From Hungatella sp. UBA5385 (GTDB lineage: Bacteria; Bacillota; Clostridia; Lachnospirales; Lachnospiraceae): DNA of 64,000 nucleotides. The position numbers were made by a program, and so were the translations under genes. Shown one piece after another: positions 7,843 to 16,914 of this stretch (within the stretch, counting starts at the first letter, position 1; each line of letters starts with the position of its first letter). The notes under the pieces are model-generated. The model did not search any database. It worked only from the letters and a program-made list of their open reading frames with translations, and was not told where the DNA came from. The DNA is taken from NCBI GenBank assembly GCA_002409995.1, contig DHOR01000044.1:48914-112913 (forward strand), given 5' to 3'.

Positions 7843-9227
7843 TGGACGTTTTAAAGAAAGTTCCTGTAAGAGAGCAGGACCCCAAAGTAAGAGCAACTAA
7901 TTTTGAAGAGGTTTGTCTAGGCTATAATGAAGAAGAGGCTATGGCAGAGGCAACACGCTGCATCAAATGTAAGAATCCTAAGTGTGTGGCAGGCTGTCCT
8001 GTAGCTATTGATATCCCTGGATTCATTAAGGAAGTTGAGAAAGGCAATCATGCAGAAGCAGCAAGGGTAATTGCAAAATCCTCTGCTCTTCCTGCAGTAT
8101 GCGGACGTGTATGTCCTCAGGAAAGCCAGTGTGAAGGTAAGTGTATTCGTGGAATTAAGGGCGAGCCTGTTTCTATTGGTAAGCTAGAGCGTTTCGTAGC
8201 TGACTGGGCCAGAGAGAATGGGATTGTTCCTGAGAAGCCGGAGAAAACTAACGGCAAGAAGGTAGCTGTTATTGGTTCCGGTCCTTCCGGTTTAACCTGT
8301 GCAGGTGACTTAGCTAAATTAGGTTATGAAGTGACAATATTTGAAGCTTTACACGAGCCAGGCGGAGTTTTAACTTATGGTATTCCAGAGTTCCGTCTGC
8401 CAAAAGAGAGAGTCGTACAGCCAGAGATCGACAATGTGAGAAAGCTGGGTGTTACCATAGAGACCAACGTAGTTATCGGTAAGTCAGTGACTATTGATGA
8501 ACTTCTTGATGAAGAAGGTTTCCAGGCAGTTTTCATCGGCTCAGGTGCAGGTCTTCCTATGTTCATGGGAATTCCAGGGGAAAATGCCAACGGCGTATTC
8601 TCTGCCAATGAGTATTTAACAAGAAGTAACTTAATGAAGGCATTCCGTGATGATTACGATACTCCTATTGTAGCAGGCAAGAAGGTAGCGGTTGTAGGCG
8701 GCGGAAACGTAGCAATGGATGCTGCCAGAACAGCTCTTCGTCTGGGTGCAGAGGTGCATGTTGTATATAGAAGAAGTGAAGCAGAGCTTCCAGCCAGAGT
8801 GGAGGAAGTTCATCATGCTAAGGAAGAGGGAATTATCTTTGATCTTCTGACCAATCCATTAGAGATTTTTGTCAATGATAACGGCTGGGTAACCGGCATG
8901 AAATGTATCAGAATGGAGCTTGGTGAACCTGATGCTTCAGGTAGAAGAAGACCAATTGAGATTGAAGGTTCTGAATTCGTCATTGATGTGGATACAGTGA
9001 TCATGTCTCTGGGAACATCACCTAACCCACTGATTTCCGCTACTACCAAGGGACTTGATATCAATAAACGCAAATGTATTATTGCAGAAGAATCAACCGG
9101 TAAGACAAGCAAAGATGGCGTATATGCAGGCGGCGATGCTGTAACAGGAGCAGCCACTGTAATTCTGGCTATGGAAGCAGGCCGTGCAGGAGCCAGAGGT
9201 ATTGATGAGTACCTTTCAGGCCAATAA
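7842..9227 (+). CDS. gltA: NfnB/GltA-type NADPH-dependent oxidoreductase subunit (glutamate-synthase small-subunit family)
   Basis: A 461-residue iron-sulfur flavoprotein. N-terminal cysteines CIKCKNPKCVAGCP and CGRVCPQESQCEGKC bind two [4Fe-4S] clusters. VAVIGSGPSGLTCAG is the FAD site, VAVVGGGNVAMDAARTA the NADPH site, and GVYAGGDAVTGAATVILA the second FAD motif. The family includes the glutamate synthase small subunit, but coupling (TAATG overlap) to the NfnA-like gene and absence of a large glutamate synthase gene nearby point to the bifurcating NfnAB complex. Confidence 0.9.
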   Translation: MDVLKKVPVREQDPKVRATNFEEVCLGYNEEEAMAEATRCIKCKNPKCVAGCPVAIDIPGFIKEVEKGNHAEAARVIAKSSALPAVCGRVCPQESQCEGKCIRGIKGEPVSIGKLERFVADWARENGIVPEKPEKTNGKKVAVIGSGPSGLTCAGDLAKLGYEVTIFEALHEPGGVLTYGIPEFRLPKERVVQPEIDNVRKLGVTIETNVVIGKSVTIDELLDEEGFQAVFIGSGAGLPMFMGIPGENANGVFSANEYLTRSNLMKAFRDDYDTPIVAGKKVAVVGGGNVAMDAARTALRLGAEVHVVYRRSEAELPARVEEVHHAKEEGIIFDLLTNPLEIFVNDNGWVTGMKCIRMELGEPDASGRRRPIEIEGSEFVIDVDTVIMSLGTSPNPLISATTKGLDINKRKCIIAEESTGKTSKDGVYAGGDAVTGAATVILAMEAGRAGARGIDEYLSGQ

Positions 9228-9260
9228 TATACTTTAATAATAATAGAATTTAAGATAAAA

Positions 9261-9292
9261 GAGGGCAGCCGGAATCACAGGCCGCCCTTTTG
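9261..9292 (+). terminator. Terminator of the nfnAB operon
   Basis: GGGCAGCC and GGCCGCCC separated by about 9 nt form an imperfect hairpin followed by TTTT. Confidence 0.65.
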
Positions 9293-9313
9293 AAACGGGG
9301 GAAACGGTGAATA

Positions 9314-10678
9314 ATGAGTAAAAAAATCGATTTGCTGAATGGTCATATATTTTCATCTCTCACAGGACTTGCACTTCCTATTATGACTACTGCCATGGTA
9401 CAGACTGCCTATAGCCTGACAGATATGGCATGGGTGGGAATGATAGGTTCTCCTGCGGTAGCAGCAGTAGGTGCAGCAGGAATGTATACCTGGCTGTCCC
9501 AGGGAGTCGTTGCCATGGCAAAAATGGGAGGGCAGGTGAAGGTCGCTCATGCGCTTGGAAGCGGAAAACCTGAGGAAGCTGCCAGATATGCAGGGGGAGC
9601 ACTTCAGATGGGGATTATCTTTGCAGTGATCTATGGTTTGATTACTGTATTAGGTGCAGGTCCTTTGATAAACTTTTTTGGATTAAGCGATCCTTCCATT
9701 ATTGCAGATGCACAGTTATATCTTAAGATCACTTGTGGTTTGATAATTTTTTCATATTTAAATACGATTATAACAGGAATTCTTACTGCTATGGGTGACA
9801 GTAAAACACCGTTGCTTGCCAATGTAATAGGGCTTGTTTTGAATATGATCCTAGACCCTTTATTCATCTTGGGATTTGGTCCTGTTCCAAGAATGGGAGT
9901 AGCAGGTGCTGCAATTGCTACTGTTTTTGCTCAGATGGTGGTTACAGTTGTTTTTCTCATATTTATACGGAAGGACAGTATGATTTTTAATAAAATCCGG
10001 CTGATTGGGAAAACTCCTTCTTCTTATATTAAAATAATGGTGAAAATTGGTTTACCCGCTTCCATACAGAATTTAATCTATACCAGCATTTCCATGATAT
10101 TAACACGATTTGTTGCTGAATTTGGAGATATGGCTGTGGCAGTTTTACGTGTGGGGAGCCAGATTGAATCAATATCCTATACAACTGCAGATGGTTTTGC
10201 AGCTGCCATTAATTCCTTTATAGGGCAAAACTATGGCGCAAACCAGTATAGCCGGGTGAAAAAGGGATATATGACATCAATTGGCGTAATGGCTGTATGG
10301 GGACTTTTCTGTACCGCCTTGTTGGTTGGTTTGCCGGAGCTGATCTTCGGACTGTTTATCCATGAGACTGATGTAATTTTAATGGGAGTTTCTTATCTGG
10401 TGGTGCTTGGATTCTCCCAGATGTTTATGTGTGTGGAGCTGACTACAGTAGGTGCTTTATCAGGACTTGGGAAAACCCTGCTCTGTTCAGTGATCAGCAT
10501 TATCTTTACCTCAGCAAGAATTCCTCTCGCTATGGTTTTAAGTAAAACCCAGCTGGGTCTAGATGGAATATGGTGGGCGTTTACTATTTCCAGCATTATT
10601 AAGGGGATTTTGTTTTTCATCAGCTTTTCTCTGGTATCCCGGAAGCTGCCAAAAGACGGTTCTGCAGCACCGTGGTAA
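9314..10678 (+). CDS. MATE family efflux transporter
   Basis: A 454-residue, 12-helix membrane protein of the MATE (multi-antimicrobial extrusion) family. The N-terminus has the family pattern GLALPIMTTAMVQTAYSLTDMAWVG, and the two six-helix halves each show the GxxxPLLANVIGLVLNMILDP-like loop. Such proteins export cationic drugs or metabolites by Na+ or H+ antiport. A GGGG-type RBS and ATG at 9314 follow the nfnAB terminator, so it is separately transcribed or uses read-through. Substrate unknown. Confidence 0.88.
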   Translation: MSKKIDLLNGHIFSSLTGLALPIMTTAMVQTAYSLTDMAWVGMIGSPAVAAVGAAGMYTWLSQGVVAMAKMGGQVKVAHALGSGKPEEAARYAGGALQMGIIFAVIYGLITVLGAGPLINFFGLSDPSIIADAQLYLKITCGLIIFSYLNTIITGILTAMGDSKTPLLANVIGLVLNMILDPLFILGFGPVPRMGVAGAAIATVFAQMVVTVVFLIFIRKDSMIFNKIRLIGKTPSSYIKIMVKIGLPASIQNLIYTSISMILTRFVAEFGDMAVAVLRVGSQIESISYTTADGFAAAINSFIGQNYGANQYSRVKKGYMTSIGVMAVWGLFCTALLVGLPELIFGLFIHETDVILMGVSYLVVLGFSQMFMCVELTTVGALSGLGKTLLCSVISIIFTSARIPLAMVLSKTQLGLDGIWWAFTISSIIKGILFFISFSLVSRKLPKDGSAAPW

Positions 10679-10835
10679 AGCATTTGCGAAAAAATGCACT
10701 GGTTTTATAGTCCTTCTCAGTAATACATTAAAAATATATTAATAATATTAAAAAAGGGTTGAAATTTATGTATGTTATAGGTTAACATAAGAGAAGTATG
10801 AAATGAATATGAAAATACACCAGAGGGATTAAACG

Positions 10836-12086
10836 ATGAAGATAAAATTATTGAGATATAAGAAAAAGATAAATCTGGTTTTAAAAAAATGTACATTAGG
10901 ACTTCTCATTGGAGCTTTATTCTGCAGCCAGCCTATACCAACATGGGCTAGTTCCAAGGCGCAGAAGGAGAAGCAGGAAGCTCAGAAGAAGCTTGAAGAG
11001 GCCAACCAAAAGGCAAAGGCAGCAGAGAGTAAGAAGAATGCTGCACAGTCTCAGGTATCCCAGTTGACATCTGATTTAACTGCTTTACTTGCTGATATCC
11101 ACGTTTTGGAAGTGGATATGGAAAACAAGAACGCTGATATTATTCAAGCCACTAAGGATTATGCAGCTGCTAAAAAGGAAGAAGAGAAGCAATATTCATC
11201 TATGAAGAAGAGAATTCAGTATATGTATGAGAAGGGGGATACAGAGTATCTTGATATTTTCCTTCAGGTACAGAGTATGTCTGATCTTCTTAACAAGGCA
11301 GAGTATGTGGAAAGTATCTATACCTACGACAGGAATATGCTGGATAATTACCAGGAGACCAAGGAGCAGGTGGCTGAATATAAGTCTCAGTTAGAAGAAG
11401 ATAAGGCTGAGATGGAGGTTATGGAGCTAGAATATAAAGGGCAGCAGGATCAGCTGGAGACTCTTATTTCTACTAAGGAAAAAGAGGTAAGCAACTTTGA
11501 CAGCCAGCTGGCGCAGGCAAAGCAGGATGCAGCTGCTTATGCCAATACGGTGGCTAAGAAGAACGAAGAGATTCGAAAGGCCAAGGAAGAGGAAGCTAAG
11601 AAAAAAGCTGCTGAGGAAGCCGCAAGAAAGAAGGCGGAAGAAGAAGCCAGAAAGAAAGCAGCCACTTCTACAAAGACAGCCAAGAATACCTCAACGAAGG
11701 ACAAGTATACAGGTCCTGCAGCGCAGAAGAGCAGCGGCGGTACTGCTGCAGGCCGTGCAGTTGCAGATTATGGTCTGAAGTTTATTGGTAATCCCTATGT
11801 ATATGGGGGAACCAGTTTGACCAATGGCGCGGATTGTTCCGGTTTTGTTCAGGCAGTATACAGGAACTTTGGCTACTCTCTCCCAAGAAGCTCTACCCAG
11901 CAGCGGTCAGCAGGAAGGGAAGTTTCCTATTCTGAAGCACAGCCGGGAGATATTATCTGTTATGCAGGTCATGTTGCCATCTATATAGGTGATGGCAAGA
12001 TTGTACATGCCAGCACACCGTCAACCGGAATTAAGGTAGGAACAGCTACATATCGAAGCATTTTATCTGTTAGAAGAGTCGTATAA
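10836..12086 (+). CDS. Secreted NlpC/P60 peptidoglycan hydrolase with coiled-coil N-domain
   Basis: A 416-residue secreted cell-wall enzyme. Residues ~1-39 are a signal peptide with a long basic start and cleavage near TWA-SS. Residues ~40-275 are coiled coil rich in K/E/A, as in PcsB/CwlO-type hydrolases. After a Lys/Ala linker comes the C-terminal NlpC/P60 domain with catalytic Cys in GADCSGFVQAVYR, His in GHVAIYIGDG and the third polar residue in VHASTP. It should cut gamma-D-Glu-diamino acid bonds in stem peptides. In PcsB/CwlO proteins the coil is held by FtsEX and controls activity; no ftsEX is seen here. Confidence 0.9.
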   Translation: MKIKLLRYKKKINLVLKKCTLGLLIGALFCSQPIPTWASSKAQKEKQEAQKKLEEANQKAKAAESKKNAAQSQVSQLTSDLTALLADIHVLEVDMENKNADIIQATKDYAAAKKEEEKQYSSMKKRIQYMYEKGDTEYLDIFLQVQSMSDLLNKAEYVESIYTYDRNMLDNYQETKEQVAEYKSQLEEDKAEMEVMELEYKGQQDQLETLISTKEKEVSNFDSQLAQAKQDAAAYANTVAKKNEEIRKAKEEEAKKKAAEEAARKKAEEEARKKAATSTKTAKNTSTKDKYTGPAAQKSSGGTAAGRAVADYGLKFIGNPYVYGGTSLTNGADCSGFVQAVYRNFGYSLPRSSTQQRSAGREVSYSEAQPGDIICYAGHVAIYIGDGKIVHASTPSTGIKVGTATYRSILSVRRVV

Positions 12087-12118
12087 TTGATGTTTATAGA
12101 AAGATAAGAATTAGTTAA

Positions 12119-12153
12119 GCCCGGACCGGTGAAAAGAAAAGGTCCGGGCTTTT
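12119..12153 (+). terminator. Terminator after the NlpC/P60 gene
   Basis: GCCCGGACC and GGTCCGGGC form a perfect 9-bp stem (13-nt spacing) followed by TTTT. Confidence 0.88.
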
Positions 12154-12307
12154 AGCTGTGCAATCCATCTATTTGTAAGGGTTTTATAAGGAATCCAAAA
12201 AATACTTGCGGAATTCGACATTCTGTGAGAGAATATAGCTGAGTATGATGTGATTTATTTAACAAAATGCTTTTCACAATTATTACTTATTCGAAAGGAG
12301 TTTTAAC

Positions 12308-13000
12308 ATGATTTATTCACAGGAAGTAGAAGAGATGTGCATAGTAGCACAAGGCGTTCATCACGGTGCTGCTCCAATCCCAGAAGAAGCAAAATGGGTA
12401 AAATCTAAAGAAGTTAAAGATATCTCCGGTTTAACACATGGTGTTGGCTGGTGTGCTCCACAGCAGGGTGCATGTAAGCTGACTCTGAATGTGAAAGAAG
12501 GAATTATTCAGGAAGCATTAATAGAGACTATCGGTTGTTCCGGTATGACTCACTCAGCTGCTATGGCTGCAGAGATTATGCCTGGCTTAACCGTTTTAGA
12601 GGCATTAAACACAGACCTTGTTTGTGATGCTATCAATACAGCAATGAGAGAGTTATTCTTGCAGATTGCATACGGCAGAACACAGAGTGCATTCTCAGAA
12701 GGCGGACTTCCTGTTGGAGCCGGTCTTGAGGACTTAGGAAAAGGTCTTCGTTCTCAGGTAGGTACTATGTATGGAACTCTTAAGAAAGGTCCTCGTTACT
12801 TAGAGATGGCAGAAGGCTATGTTACCGGTATTGCTCTTGATGCGGAAGATCAGATTATCGGTTATCAGTTCGTAAGCCTTGGCAAGATGACAGACTTTAT
12901 TCAGAAGGGCGACGATCCAAACACTGCATGGGAAAAAGCCAAAGGACAGTATGGACGCGTTGACGATGCAGTTAAGATCATCGATCCAAGACACGAATAA
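12308..13000 (+). CDS. NifU-like iron-sulfur scaffold family protein paired with GGGtGRT
   Basis: A 230-residue protein whose first ~120 residues resemble the NifU/IscU scaffold fold. Cysteines lie at 11, 49, 56, 77 and 106, with the NifU-like pattern ...CKLTLNVKEGIIQEA...IGCSGMTHSAAMAAEI. The remaining ~100 residues are specific to this subfamily. It is usually annotated as an iron-sulfur assembly scaffold, but no nifS/iscS is near. GAAAGGAG lies about 8 nt before the ATG. It is co-transcribed with the GGGtGRT gene 59 nt downstream, a recurring pair in anaerobic Firmicutes. The role of the pair is not known to me. Confidence 0.75.
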   Translation: MIYSQEVEEMCIVAQGVHHGAAPIPEEAKWVKSKEVKDISGLTHGVGWCAPQQGACKLTLNVKEGIIQEALIETIGCSGMTHSAAMAAEIMPGLTVLEALNTDLVCDAINTAMRELFLQIAYGRTQSAFSEGGLPVGAGLEDLGKGLRSQVGTMYGTLKKGPRYLEMAEGYVTGIALDAEDQIIGYQFVSLGKMTDFIQKGDDPNTAWEKAKGQYGRVDDAVKIIDPRHE

Positions 13001-13059
13001 TTTCCGAAAGGAAATATATGTAAGCGTTTTACATAGCCAATAATAAGGAGGACAAGATA

Positions 13060-14070
13060 ATGGCTTTATTTGAATCATATGAGAGAAGAATTGACAAAAT
13101 CAATTCTGTATTAAACAGCTATGGCATTGCTTCCATTGAAGAAGCTGAGAAGATTACAAAAGATGCAGGTCTTGATGTATACGAGCAGGTTAAGAGTATT
13201 CAGCCTATTTGTTTCGAGAATGCATGTTGGGCATATATTGTAGGTGCAGCAATTGCAATTAAGAAAGACTGCAGAAAAGCAGCAGACGCTGCAGCTGTGA
13301 TCGGCGAGGGCCTTCAGGCTTTCTGTATTCCAGGATCAGTTGCTGACCAGCGTAAGGTTGGACTTGGACATGGTAACTTAGGCAAGATGCTGTTAGAAGA
13401 AGGAACAGACTGTTTCTGTTTCCTGGCTGGACATGAGTCCTTCGCAGCAGCAGAAGGTGCTATTGGTATTGCAGAGAAGGCTAACAAAGTTCGTCAGAAA
13501 CCATTAAGAGTTATCTTAAACGGTTTAGGCAAGGACGCTGCTCAGGTTATCTCCAGAATCAATGGTTTTACATATGTAGAGACAGAGATGGATTATTACT
13601 CAGGCGAAGTAAAAGAGCTTTGGAGAAAGTCCTATTCAGAAGGTTTAAGAGCAAAGGTTAACTGCTACGGTTCCAATGATGTAACAGAAGGCGTTGCTAT
13701 TATGTGGAAGGAAGGTGTAGATGTTTCCATTACCGGTAACTCTACTAACCCAACCAGATTCCAGCATCCAGTTGCAGGTACATACAAGAAGGAATGTCTT
13801 GAAAAAGGCAAAAAGTACTTCTCAGTTGCTTCCGGTGGTGGTACAGGCCGTACACTTCATCCAGACAACATGGGAGCAGGTCCAGCTTCCTACGGTATGA
13901 CAGATACTATGGGACGTATGCACTCTGATGCTCAGTTTGCAGGTTCCTCTTCCGTTCCGGCTCACGTTGAGATGATGGGGCTGATTGGCATGGGTAACAA
14001 CCCTATGGTTGGAGCTACTGTAGCTGTTGCTGTTGGTATTGAGATAGCTGCTAATGAAGGTAAGTTCTAA
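13060..14070 (+). CDS. GGGtGRT family protein (function unknown)
   Basis: A 336-residue protein named for its motif GGGTGRT at residues 259-265 (context SVASGGGTGRTLHPDN). It also carries conserved glycine-rich and cysteine-bearing stretches (GLGHGNLGKMLLEEG, DCFCFLAGHESFAAAEG). No enzyme class is evident. AAGGAGG lies 9 nt before the ATG. It is always thought of together with the NifU-like gene upstream, suggesting a metal or iron-sulfur related job. The high use of frequent codons suggests strong expression. Confidence 0.8.
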   Translation: MALFESYERRIDKINSVLNSYGIASIEEAEKITKDAGLDVYEQVKSIQPICFENACWAYIVGAAIAIKKDCRKAADAAAVIGEGLQAFCIPGSVADQRKVGLGHGNLGKMLLEEGTDCFCFLAGHESFAAAEGAIGIAEKANKVRQKPLRVILNGLGKDAAQVISRINGFTYVETEMDYYSGEVKELWRKSYSEGLRAKVNCYGSNDVTEGVAIMWKEGVDVSITGNSTNPTRFQHPVAGTYKKECLEKGKKYFSVASGGGTGRTLHPDNMGAGPASYGMTDTMGRMHSDAQFAGSSSVPAHVEMMGLIGMGNNPMVGATVAVAVGIEIAANEGKF

Positions 14071-14101
14071 GAAAAGCCACATAAAATAAGGGATTTTTAA
14101 G

Positions 14102-14136
14102 ACTGCACTGACTGTTGATGGTTGGTGCAGTTTTTT
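14102..14136 (+). terminator. Terminator of the NifU-like/GGGtGRT operon
   Basis: ACTGCAC (14102-14108) pairs with GTGCAGT (14125-14131), followed by a T run. Confidence 0.75.
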
Positions 14137-14172
14137 AAAATTCAAATTATTCTGGTTGAAAGATTCATAATA

Positions 14173-14181
14173 TGTTATAAT
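14173..14181 (+). promoter_or_regulatory. Extended -10 promoter of the Fic toxin-antitoxin pair
   Basis: TGTTATAAT matches the extended -10 form TGnTATAAT. It lies 38 nt before the antitoxin ATG; the -35 (TTGAAA, 14156-14161) is at a short 14-nt spacing. Confidence 0.5.
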
Positions 14182-14218
14182 AGTATAATAAAAGTTATGC
14201 ACGAAATGGAGTGTTATT

Positions 14219-14395
14219 ATGACCAAGAATGAAAGAATTATAGAAAATGTCAATGCAACAATGAGTATGGAAGGCATGCCGTTGACACAAGAGGACAGGG
14301 ATTTAGCTACCAGTTGCCTTGAAGGTAAAATTGATTTTGGAGAAGCAATTGCCAGTCTTGTTAAAAGGTACACACAGAAGTCAGTGGTACGATAG
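14219..14395 (+). CDS. VbhA-type antitoxin of a Fic toxin-antitoxin pair
   Basis: A 58-residue protein directly upstream of the Fic gene (3-nt gap). It contains TSCLEG at residues 31-36, which matches the Fic-inhibitory motif [S/T]xxxE[G/N]; the glutamate blocks productive ATP binding in the toxin. Size and helical pattern fit the VbhA antitoxin family (LTQEDRDLATSCLEGKIDFGE type). TGGAG lies about 9 nt before the ATG. Confidence 0.88.
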   Translation: MTKNERIIENVNATMSMEGMPLTQEDRDLATSCLEGKIDFGEAIASLVKRYTQKSVVR

Positions 14396-14398
14396 TGT

Positions 14399-15007
14399 AT
14401 GGAAAGAAAGTACAGGTATGAATACGAATATGATGTACGTTACTGTTATCCCAATACGAATGTTTTAAAAAATAAACTAAATATAACAGATATGGATACT
14501 CTGGAAGAAGCGGAACGACGTATAACTTCACTACGTACAACAGAAGCCATGAAAAAAGGGATTCGGGGAAAATTTGATTTTAATCATCTAAAGCGAATCC
14601 ATAAGTTCTTATTTGGAGATATTTATGATTGGGCAGGTAAGGTACGATTGGTTAATATTTCGAAAGGAAATCAATTTTGCCGGGTAGAATATATTGAGCA
14701 GCAAATGAACGAGATATTTGATAAACTTCAAGAAGAAAATTACTTACAAGATATCAACAGCCAACGAGAGTTGGCAAAAAAGCTTGCTTATTATATGGGG
14801 GAAATAAATGCGATTCATCCATTTCGTGAGGGAAATGGGCGATGTCAGAGAATGTTTATACAATTATTAAGTAGTTCTGTAGGATATCAGCTTGACTTTA
14901 TGAAGATTTCAGAAGAAGAAATGTTGGAAGCCAGTGCGAGGTCTTTTGACTTGGATTATGGTATGCTTGAAGAACTGATTGACAAGGCATTGTCTAGCTC
15001 TAAGTAA
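14399..15007 (+). CDS. Fic family AMP-transferase toxin
   Basis: A 202-residue Fic-domain protein with the full active motif HPFREGNGR at 140-148 followed by R151, i.e. the consensus HxFx[D/E]GNGRxxR. Fic enzymes transfer AMP from ATP to target proteins; VbhT-like bacterial toxins modify DNA gyrase and topoisomerase IV. The flap region is at ~72-95 (FGDIYDWAGKVRLVNISKG). Together with the small upstream antitoxin it forms a class I Fic module. No internal inhibitory helix is seen, which agrees with a separate antitoxin. Confidence 0.9.
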   Translation: MERKYRYEYEYDVRYCYPNTNVLKNKLNITDMDTLEEAERRITSLRTTEAMKKGIRGKFDFNHLKRIHKFLFGDIYDWAGKVRLVNISKGNQFCRVEYIEQQMNEIFDKLQEENYLQDINSQRELAKKLAYYMGEINAIHPFREGNGRCQRMFIQLLSSSVGYQLDFMKISEEEMLEASARSFDLDYGMLEELIDKALSSSK

Positions 15008-15057
15008 GGCATAGTATCCTGCTTACAGCCCACAAACGTCTATCAAAAAAATAGAGA

Positions 15058-15092
15058 ATTCCCAAGGAGAGGTAACTCCCTGGGGATTTTTT
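15058..15092 (+). terminator. Terminator after fic
   Basis: ATTCCCAAGGAG pairs imperfectly with CTCCCTGGGGAT and is followed by TTTTTTCTATTTT. Confidence 0.75.
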
Positions 15093-15163
15093 CTATTTTG
15101 AGTAAATAATATATTTTGAAGTGGGCTGAGTTAATCCAAATACCTACAAATAAATATCTGCAT

Positions 15164-16111
15164 TCAAACACCCACACCAGGATCAGCCACACAATCCTCA
15201 GGCTTTTTATCATCTCTCAGCCCCTTAAATACAGGCTGCCGCATACCTCTGGAAGGTGTATAATCCATAAACTTCACCGTACATACCAGATCAGGCTGAA
15301 TCCAGATTGCCTCTTCATTGCCGGAAGGAACTGCAAATGGGGGAGAGGACAGCCTCCGTTGAGCTTCAATAATCCGAAACGATTCTCCGCCAACTCCCAA
15401 AGTGACATGGCCTTTATATACAAAACGTTTTTCTTCATACTGTCCCAGCACAAGGTTTATAACATGATTCTCTTTGAAAATATAACCACATACAACAAAA
15501 TCAGCATCCTTTAGATTCTTTATTTTAATCCAGTCCTTTGACCGTTTTCCCGGAATATAGATGCTGCTTCTCTTTTTTGCCACAATTCCTTCCAGGTCCT
15601 GCTGTTCAGCAATTGTATAAAGACCAATTCCATTTTCCTCTATATAGCGGGAGACAGCCAGTCTGTCAGATTCTCTAAATGCTTTTTCCAGATATTTCTT
15701 TCGTTCCATCAAAGGCATAAAAGTCAGATCTTTGTTGTCATAATATAATATATCAAAGGCAATAAAGGTTGCAGGATATTTTTTTGAGAGAAGACTGATT
15801 TTAAACTGATTGGACATAAGACTCCGCTTCTGAATTTCATAAAAGTCCGGTTTACCTTCTTTTAATATCATCAGCTCTCCGTCCAATACACAGGTTTTTT
15901 TCACCTGTTTATGAATGGAGGACAGTTCCGGAACCTTAGGAAGCATTTTAAAATTCCGCTTATTTCTTAATTCAGTGCTACTCTTATCCAGATAGGCAAG
16001 ACAGCGTTCCCCATCCCATTTTAATTCATAGATATAATCAGGATTATTAAAGGGAGCGCCTACAGAGCCTATGAGCATGGGAGAAAGGGTTTTATTGTCA
16101 AAAGGATTCAT
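15164..16111 (-). CDS. ATP-dependent DNA ligase (LigD ligase-domain type)
   Basis: A 315-residue ATP-dependent DNA ligase. The nucleotidyl-transferase motif is ELKWDGER with the AMP-accepting Lys31; further motifs are VLDGELMI (III), FIAFDILYYD (IIIa), EGIVAKKRSS (IV) and WIKIKN (V). An OB-fold follows at ~210-315. It lacks the polymerase and phosphoesterase domains found in long LigD proteins. Its ATG overlaps the Ku stop (ATGA), so the two are translated together and should act in non-homologous end joining. Confidence 0.92.
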   Translation of the reverse strand: MNPFDNKTLSPMLIGSVGAPFNNPDYIYELKWDGERCLAYLDKSSTELRNKRNFKMLPKVPELSSIHKQVKKTCVLDGELMILKEGKPDFYEIQKRSLMSNQFKISLLSKKYPATFIAFDILYYDNKDLTFMPLMERKKYLEKAFRESDRLAVSRYIEENGIGLYTIAEQQDLEGIVAKKRSSIYIPGKRSKDWIKIKNLKDADFVVCGYIFKENHVINLVLGQYEEKRFVYKGHVTLGVGGESFRIIEAQRRLSSPPFAVPSGNEEAIWIQPDLVCTVKFMDYTPSRGMRQPVFKGLRDDKKPEDCVADPGVGV

Positions 16112-16914
16112 GCAGTTTCAACCTTCTTTTTCCGTGGCTTTTTAGGAGGCTTAGGAGACTCCATCTGTTTCAGTGAAGCCTGAAGGGCGTCCATAAGATT
16201 AATAACATTGGCAGGCTGTTCTGCAGGTGTCTGCACAATATCCTGTCCATTGATTTTTGCCTCAATAATCTCCCTCAGCTTTATCTGATACTCATCTTTG
16301 TAAATCTCAGGTTCAAAGGGCTGATCCATAGAACTGATGAGAGTTTTTGCCATAGTAAGCTCCTGATCATTTAAATCCGGATGAGCAGGCTCTTTTGGAA
16401 TTTCTTTGACTTCATCATGAAAGAAGAGAGTTTCTACAAGAAGTCCTTTATCCGTAGGAATAATACAGAGCAGCTTTTCACTCTGTCCCATAACTGTTTT
16501 TGCAACAGCTACTTTCTGCTCTTCATACATTGCTTTTCGCAGAAGCTCATAGGCTTTATCACCGCCTGCTTCCACCACAGCATGATAGGTTTTGTCAAAA
16601 TAAATAGGGCGGATGTTTTTAATATCAGTAAAGTGAAGGATTTGGATTGTTTTATCTTTTTCCGATTTGGCTTTCTCAAAATCAGAGGTATCCATAACAA
16701 CATACTGGCCGGGAGAGTATTCAAAGCCCTTTACAATATCAGTACCGCTCACTTCTTTCCCGCAGTGTGCGCAGACCTTTTTGTATTTCACTCTGGAACC
16801 GTCCTCTTTGCATAGCTGATTAAAATGGATATCATTGTCCTGAGTTGCCGTGTGAAGCGCAACTGGTATGTGTACAAGACCGAAGCTGATAGCTCCTTTG
16901 TGTGCTGCTGGCAT
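16108..16914 (-). CDS. ku: Ku protein, non-homologous end joining
   Basis: A 268-residue bacterial Ku. It starts with the family pattern AAHKGAISFGLVHIPVALHTAT and has the zinc-ribbon-like CKEDGSRVKYKKVCAHCGKEV, then EKDKTIQILHFTD. Ku homodimers ring double-strand DNA ends and recruit the ligase. The C-terminus is a lysine/proline-rich tail (PPKKPRKKKV) of the kind that aids DNA binding. It is the first gene of a two-gene operon with the ligase. Confidence 0.93.
   Translation of the reverse strand: MPAAHKGAISFGLVHIPVALHTATQDNDIHFNQLCKEDGSRVKYKKVCAHCGKEVSGTDIVKGFEYSPGQYVVMDTSDFEKAKSEKDKTIQILHFTDIKNIRPIYFDKTYHAVVEAGGDKAYELLRKAMYEEQKVAVAKTVMGQSEKLLCIIPTDKGLLVETLFFHDEVKEIPKEPAHPDLNDQELTMAKTLISSMDQPFEPEIYKDEYQIKLREIIEAKINGQDIVQTPAEQPANVINLMDALQASLKQMESPKPPKKPRKKKVETA

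Noticed and set aside
13018..13034. CcpA cre-like site ATGTAAGCGTTTTACAT between the NifU-like and GGGtGRT genes
   Set aside because: It is one base longer than the cre consensus and lies between co-transcribed genes; probably just an intercistronic hairpin.
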